Positions 59,492-64,000 of a stretch of DNA of 64,000 nt are shown here, piece by piece. Source of the stretch: Folioceros fuciformis. Its lineage: Eukaryota; Anthocerotophyta; Anthocerotopsida; Anthocerotales. The notes under the pieces were generated by a model, which saw only the letters and a list, made by a program, of their open reading frames with translations, did no database searches and was not told the DNA's origin. A program made the position numbers and the translations under genes. Every line of letters starts with the position of its first letter. The stretch's first letter is position 1. The stretch spans positions 1 through 64,000 of the forward strand of contig JBNGIO010006231.1 of the NCBI GenBank assembly GCA_049999805.1, read 5' to 3'.

Positions 59492-59648
59492 AGTGGGAGT
59501 CCGGCAGACGGCGCAGTCAGACTAGGATAGCTGCGACCGCGAATGCATTCAAATCTGTGACGGAAGGAATCGGGGTGTGAAATCGCAGCCTGATTAGGGT
59601 CCGAAGGAGATCGAAACAAACAACGTTGAAGCCAACGCAGTAGTGACG

Positions 59649-60110
59649 CGCATGACGAGGAGAATGAAGAGAAGTGGTGGGTTGGGCTGGCGTCCGCTTC
59701 TGTCCTGCCTAGTTGTGGGCAGCGAGCACACTGGAAGCAGAGGTTTGGAGGAATGTTGCAGGTATTTGTCGTATTTCCAGGTCGCAGTGGAGCGACCTGG
59801 ATTCGCTGCAGACCCACTGCAGTTCTGGGACAAGAGGTTGAACAAGGTAATTCATGTCACAGATTGGTGCCTTAAGCATGGCTACGAGGTAGATGTTGTT
59901 GGGGCGTTTAATTGTTGCAATTTGCAGAAAATCCTGAACTCTTCGGACTCCCTGCACAGCGTGACGAGGAACGCGCTGCGGGTTCAGGTGCAGCCCTCCT
60001 GGGTCGAGGAACGTGGACAAGGATTACAGGCTGGGATTCCGGTTAGAGAACCTGGGAGGTCTGGTCTTGAACTTTGGATCATTCGGTAGGGTCTGGCAGG
60101 CTTGGAATGA
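59649..60110 (+). CDS. Probable 5' exons of the PPR gene (targeting region)
   Basis: From ATG 59652 or 59661, a short frame (MKRSGGLGWRPLLSCLVVGS, later FAADPLQFWDKRLNK) runs to a good donor, AAG|GTAATT, at about 59846. A second block (KILNSSDSLHSVTRNALRVQ) lies between an acceptor at about 59928 and a donor near 59989, and a third starts after ATTACAG near 60029. I do not recognise the protein. The reason to link it to the PPR gene is that the large PPR exon at 60.13 kb opens after TTTTGCAG with no in-frame ATG, so it needs an upstream start, and these Arg-rich blocks could supply a mitochondrial or plastid targeting peptide. They could instead be a separate small gene. Confidence 0.35.
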
Positions 60111-60131
60111 GAGCATTCACACTCCTGCCCG

Positions 60132-62588
60132 TTTTGCAGGATAAGAACCCTGGATGGAGGGCCTCTTGATGTTGGACTCTGGACGAAAATATGTGAGGAG
60201 GGAAAGCTCTGTGAGGCAGTCCAGGTCTTGCACATCTTCGCGCAGGGTGGGTCGTATGTTGCAGGATCGCTCTTGTATCATGTCCTTAAGGGTTGCATTT
60301 CGAGGAAAGACTTGGTCGTTGGCAAACGTGTTCATGATCTTACTGTTGCAATCGGGTATGAGTCAAACGTGTTTCTGGCGAACCATCTGATCCGCATGTA
60401 TGCTTCTCATGGGAGACTCCAGGAAGCAATGCAGGTGTTCAGCAAGCTTGCTGCGCCAGATTCGTTTATGTGGGATTCCATCATCTGGGCGCATGCTGAT
60501 CGTCAGCAGCCTGCACAGGCTTTAAGTTTGTATCAACGGATGCTAGAGTCCGCGGTGAAGCCGAGTAACTATACATTTGTGGCGGTGCTGAAAGCTTGTG
60601 CTGGTGCAAAGGATTTGGCGTTTGGCAAGCGAGTTCATGCAGATGTTCTCAAGAGTGCTGAGGAGCCAGACAGACTTGTTTGCAACTCTTTGGTGGACAT
60701 GTACGCCAAGTGTGGAAGCTTGAAGAAAGCGCGGGAAGTGTTTGACACGTTGTCCACAAAAGATGTGGTGACATGGAATACCATGTTTGGAGGGTATGCT
60801 CAGCATGGTTTTGGTCACGAAGCTCTCATGCTTTACAGCGAAGGGATGTCTCGGAAGTCCTTCACTCCGGATAGTGTTACATTTGTGTGTCTCCTCAAAG
60901 CGTGCGCCATCATTGGAGCTCTATGTGAGGGCAAACAGCTCCATCGTGAACTTCAGAAAGCAGGCTTGGAGGCTGACGTGGTGGTTGGAAGCAGCCTTGT
61001 AGATATGTATGCGAAGTGTGGCAGCTTACCTGATGCTCGTGACGTTTTTGACGGAATGTCTTCAAAGAATGTGGTGACTTGGACTTCTATGATTTCAGGA
61101 TATGCTCAGAATGGTCTAGGTCACGAAGCTCTTACCCTTTACAAAGGTATGCAACAGGAAGGCGTCACCCCAGCAAACCAAGTTACTTTTGTTTGCCTAC
61201 TAAACGCTTGTGCCAGTATCGGAGCTCTAGCTGAGGGGAAGGAGCTTCATTTCCAGATTCAAGGAAGAGGTCTGGAGTCTGATGTGGTTGTCGGCAGCTG
61301 CCTGGTGGACATGTATGCAAAATGCGGTGACATAGAAGAAGCAAAACGAGTGTTTGATGGATTGCACTCCAAAAACGTGGTCACCTGGACTGCCATGATC
61401 ACTGCGTATTCTCATGGTGGGCTTGTTCAAGAGGCCCTCATGCTTTATGAAAGTATGCAAAAAGAGGGCATTACTCCCGCAGACTCATTTACATTTGTCT
61501 GCCTGCTGAAAGCATGTGCCAGTGTCGGAGCATTGCAACAAGGAAGGGAACTTCATTCTCAAATAGAAGAAAGGGGCCTCGAAGCTGACATGGTCATTGG
61601 CAACAGCCTGGTAGACATGTATGCAAAATGTGGGAATTTGGGCAGTGCCCGTCGAGTGCTTGACAGATTGCCCAGACCCGATGTCGTGACATGGACTGCT
61701 TTGTTGAATGGGTACGCCCAACAGAACGACAGCCAAATGGCAAGGCAGTGCTTTCAAGAGATGCTACAGCATGGGGTTGAACCAGACCATGCTACCTTCA
61801 CCTGCCTACTGGTGGCCTGCAGCCACGAGGGTCTCGTGAATGAGGGACAGCAGTATTTCAAGATGATGAAGGAAGATTATGGCATCACACCCAATTTATA
61901 TCACTACAACTGCATGGTTGATCTTCTTGGACGGTGTGGCCACCTAGCTGACGCAGAGCTTATGTTGCAAACCATGCCATTTGATGGCGACGAGGTCGGC
62001 TGGACATCCTTGCTTACGGCCTGCAAAACACATGGTGATGTAGACCGTGGAAGGCGATGCTTCGACCGTCTCATCCAGTTGCAACCCCAAAACTCAGCCG
62101 CGTACATACTTCTGACGGATTTGTACTCCAGTGCTGGAAGGTGGAGGGATGTAAGCAAAATAGAACACTTGCGAAGATCGGCAGGTGCTAGCAAGATGCC
62201 TGCAAAGGCTTGGATTGAGGTGGACAGCAAGGTGCATTCCTTCAGCGTGGGCGAAGAAAGGGCTGACATCTCCTCGAAACTGAGGAGTGTGAATCTCCTG
62301 CTGAACCAGGAAGCAGAACTCAGCAAGCCATCCATGAAGCTAGCATCTGAGAAAGAACTGGAGGATTCATTGTGCGGACATGCTGAGAAACTTGCTCTGG
62401 CATATGGTCTCCTGAACACTCCAGACGGCACAACTTTACGTGTCACTAAGAACCTTCGGATGTGTGATGACTGTCACACTGGCACCAAAGTGATATCCAG
62501 AATTGAGCAGCGAGAGATCATAGTCAGAGATGCACACCGGCTTCACCACTTTGTGGATGGATTTTGTTCTTGTGGAGATCGCCATTAG
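60132..62588 (+). CDS. PLS-class pentatricopeptide repeat protein with variant DYW domain ending Asp-Arg-His
   Basis: Large exon after acceptor TTTTGCAG at about 60139; there is no in-frame ATG before the first repeat, so upstream exons are expected. The frame reads WTKICEEGKLCEAVQVLHIF, then about a dozen PPR motifs of P, L and S type (for example SLVDMYAKCGSLKKAREVFD, NVVTWTSMISGYAQNGLGHE, TFVCLLNACASIGALAEGKE), and then E1/E2 motifs. The DYW-type deaminase follows: the PG box region reads KMPAKAWIEVDSKVHSFSVG (about 62190-62250) instead of the usual EPGCSWIEV; the zinc/catalytic HxE is HAEK (about 62379), with CDDCH near 62463; the end is FCSCGDRH in place of CSCGDYW. DYW proteins edit organelle transcripts. 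The KPAKA-like PG box plus DRH end defines a variant class associated with U-to-C editing in hornworts, lycophytes and ferns. The organelle and target sites are not predicted here. Confidence 0.93.
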   Translation, partial: FCRIRTLDGGPLDVGLWTKICEEGKLCEAVQVLHIFAQGGSYVAGSLLYHVLKGCISRKDLVVGKRVHDLTVAIGYESNVFLANHLIRMYASHGRLQEAMQVFSKLAAPDSFMWDSIIWAHADRQQPAQALSLYQRMLESAVKPSNYTFVAVLKACAGAKDLAFGKRVHADVLKSAEEPDRLVCNSLVDMYAKCGSLKKAREVFDTLSTKDVVTWNTMFGGYAQHGFGHEALMLYSEGMSRKSFTPDSVTFVCLLKACAIIGALCEGKQLHRELQKAGLEADVVVGSSLVDMYAKCGSLPDARDVFDGMSSKNVVTWTSMISGYAQNGLGHEALTLYKGMQQEGVTPANQVTFVCLLNACASIGALAEGKELHFQIQGRGLESDVVVGSCLVDMYAKCGDIEEAKRVFDGLHSKNVVTWTAMITAYSHGGLVQEALMLYESMQKEGITPADSFTFVCLLKACASVGALQQGRELHSQIEERGLEADMVIGNSLVDMYAKCGNLGSARRVLDRLPRPDVVTWTALLNGYAQQNDSQMARQCFQEMLQHGVEPDHATFTCLLVACSHEGLVNEGQQYFKMMKEDYGITPNLYHYNCMVDLLGRCGHLADAELMLQTMPFDGDEVGWTSLLTACKTHGDVDRGRRCFDRLIQLQPQNSAAYILLTDLYSSAGRWRDVSKIEHLRRSAGASKMPAKAWIEVDSKVHSFSVGEERADISSKLRSVNLLLNQEAELSKPSMKLASEKELEDSLCGHAEKLALAYGLLNTPDGTTLRVTKNLRMCDDCHTGTKVISRIEQREIIVRDAHRLHHFVDGFCSCGDRH

Positions 62589-62675
62589 TTTGTCTCTTTT
62601 AAGAGACGTGTGAATAACGTGATTTTGGTGAAAGCCTTCGTCCGGATTCCTTCCAACTTCCCCCTTTTCACGGCT

Positions 62676-63344
62676 ATGGCTGCCTTACAGTGCCTCCATC
62701 TTCAGGTTGCGGCGCCTGCAACGCACCCGCGGCGATATGGCCCTGCGTTGGAGCGACCAGCGGTGGCGGCGACTACCTCGGGAAAGCTTTCATGGACGTC
62801 GGCAATGCAGGCATGCCCTCTGGTGAAATCGCTGGAGTATCGGCAAGCTCGGGCCATCCAGGTTTGTAGCTGCTCCCTTATTCCCGAGGGTTTGGCCTCG
62901 AGAGCGAGCCTCTTTGTTTGACGTCCGGAGAACCGTGTGCAGGCCCCGTTCACGGTCCATGCCGCCTGGACCAGGCGCTCCAAGGGAGACCAGAGCGCTC
63001 CGAGTAAGAAGAGGTCGTGGGGTCAGCGTGCAGACAAGTACATGAAGCCCTTCATGCTGGACGTGTACATCTCGAAGAAGTACGTGAACGCCAAGGTCAC
63101 TCACAGAGTAACGGGCAGGGTGGTGTCCGTGGCTACAAGCAACGCAAGGGACATGAGAGAATCTCTGCGCTCCCTTTCGGATGACCACGCCTGTAAGGTC
63201 ATCTCCAGACTCCTCGCTGAGCGGACAAAAGAAGCAGACGTTTACAGTGTCAAATTCGAGCTTCGGAAGAACGAGAAATTTGAAGGCAAGCTGGCACTGG
63301 TAGTGAACACTGTGGCAGAGGAGGGGATAACGGTCATGGTGTAA
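62676..63344 (+). CDS. uL18-family (ribosomal L18p/L5e) organellar protein
   Basis: Two exons: 62676-62861 (MAALQCLHLQVAAPATHPRR.., probable plastid or mitochondrial targeting region) and 62943-63344, phase 0, giving 195 residues. The mature part has a basic lead-in (RRSKGDQSAPSKKRSWGQRA) and the uL18-like fold region MKPFMLDVYISKKYVNAKVT, SVATSNARDMRESLRSL, ISRLLAERTKEADVYSVKFE and KFEGKLALVVNTVAEEG. This resembles the Arabidopsis L18p/L5e family proteins predicted in organelles and not the cytosolic ribosomal proteins. Such proteins either replace or supplement bacterial-type L18 in organellar ribosomes; which applies here is unknown. Confidence 0.85.
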
Positions 63345-64000
63345 ACACACCTGGGAGAGCAGCACTGGCTGAATGCAATCCTGCACGGTCTAAGGTTTGG
63401 GCATTCATGCAACGCCTTCCAGGTGCACCAACCTTCCTTCTACTGTCTCTGTCTGTCTCACGCTGACTTCCGCTGAAGCAAGGACTCACAGGTTTGCATA
63501 AACCACGCAGGTGAAGGTGCAGCAAGCTCACAAGGCAGTCGGTTGTGCTGTTTGCTCGGCAGCAGTTGGTGCTTGTGATTGTCGTGAGGGCTGGGAACAG
63601 ATGCTTGAATGTGTACGCCTATTTGCATGATTTGGTGTGTAAGTTGTAAATCCTTAGGAAATAACGATCCCACAACCACCCAAAACGTTGCACAGGTGAC
63701 GTGTTTCGAATATCCTTGTGTAACTTCTCTTACGAAATTTCGAGTCCACAAGTCCTGTTGACAATCGACCATCTCAGTTTTCAGCGATGCTCATTCTCTT
63801 GAGGCTGTCCTTCGCAATATTATCCTCTCTTGAGGTTCCCTAGCCTGGTTTCCTTGTCATTTTCGCTATGAAAGAGATCTTGAACTGGGTCGCTGAAAGT
63901 CGCCCTGCATCTACACATCACCCATCTCCAGAGAGTTCTCGAGAGCTGCTCGGTGAAATCCCGGGTGGTATGTTCAGGTTGCTTAGGTGAGAATCTACGA
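63345..64000. other. Terminal intergenic stretch
   Basis: The last 650 bp include the 3' UTR of the uL18-like gene. No further coding or repeat feature was recognised before the window ends. Confidence 0.5.

Overview
The window is nuclear DNA from a land plant. It holds plant Ty1/Copia elements, plastid and mitochondrial targeting regions, root-type ferredoxin-NADP reductase, dirigent, XRI1, DUF3511 and DYW-class PPR genes, and spliceosomal introns (mostly about 60-150 bp, GT..AG). The PPR protein ends in Asp-Arg-His instead of Asp-Tyr-Trp and has an altered PG box (KMPAKAWIEV). That DYW variant is known from plants that do reverse (U-to-C) organelle editing: hornworts, lycophytes and ferns. 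Compact introns and close gene spacing make a hornwort my first guess, with Isoetes-like lycophytes or a fern as alternatives. This is inference, not proof.

Layout. 1-6.6 kb: two decayed Copia elements in opposite orientation plus an orphan LTR/primer-binding site. 6.7-18.1 kb: an intronless MED25 gene lies tail-to-tail with a multi-exon haspin kinase gene (12.7-18.1 kb). A diverged duplicate of MED25 plus the last haspin exons sits at 6.7-9.3 kb beside an RPUS1-like pseudouridine synthase pseudogene. 20.5-21.6 kb: intronless root-type FNR. 22-25 kb: retroelement remnants and a 54-bp minisatellite. 25.3-34.2 kb: a dense block of ARPC1 (-), hydroxyethylthiazole kinase (+), ABCI12/EcfT-like (+) and RBM42-like (-). 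34.3-36.9 kb: tandem repeats, a second retroelement remnant, a satellite and gaps. 37-41 kb: a dirigent gene and two tandem hemerythrin genes. 42.6-51.3 kb: a zinc-ribbon protein of unknown function (-), a charged coiled-coil reading frame (+), VPS38/UVRAG (+), DUF3511 (-) and XRI1 (-). 52.8-63.3 kb: CNOT11 (-), 3-isopropylmalate dehydrogenase (+), SLD5/GINS4 (-), the DYW-PPR gene (+) and an organellar uL18-like protein (+).

Most genes are unrelated housekeeping genes packed as divergent or convergent pairs (ARPC1/THIM, CNOT11/IPMDH and SLD5/PPR share 150-215 bp promoters). The exception is THIM-ABCI12: same strand, same reading frame, and only 42 bp between stop and start with no other stop codon. 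The points most worth a second look are the DRH-type PPR editing factor, the operon-like THIM-ABCI12 pair, and the MED25/haspin duplication. Exon boundaries were read by eye from GT/AG sites, reading-frame continuity and remembered family sequence, so ends may be off by a few bases.
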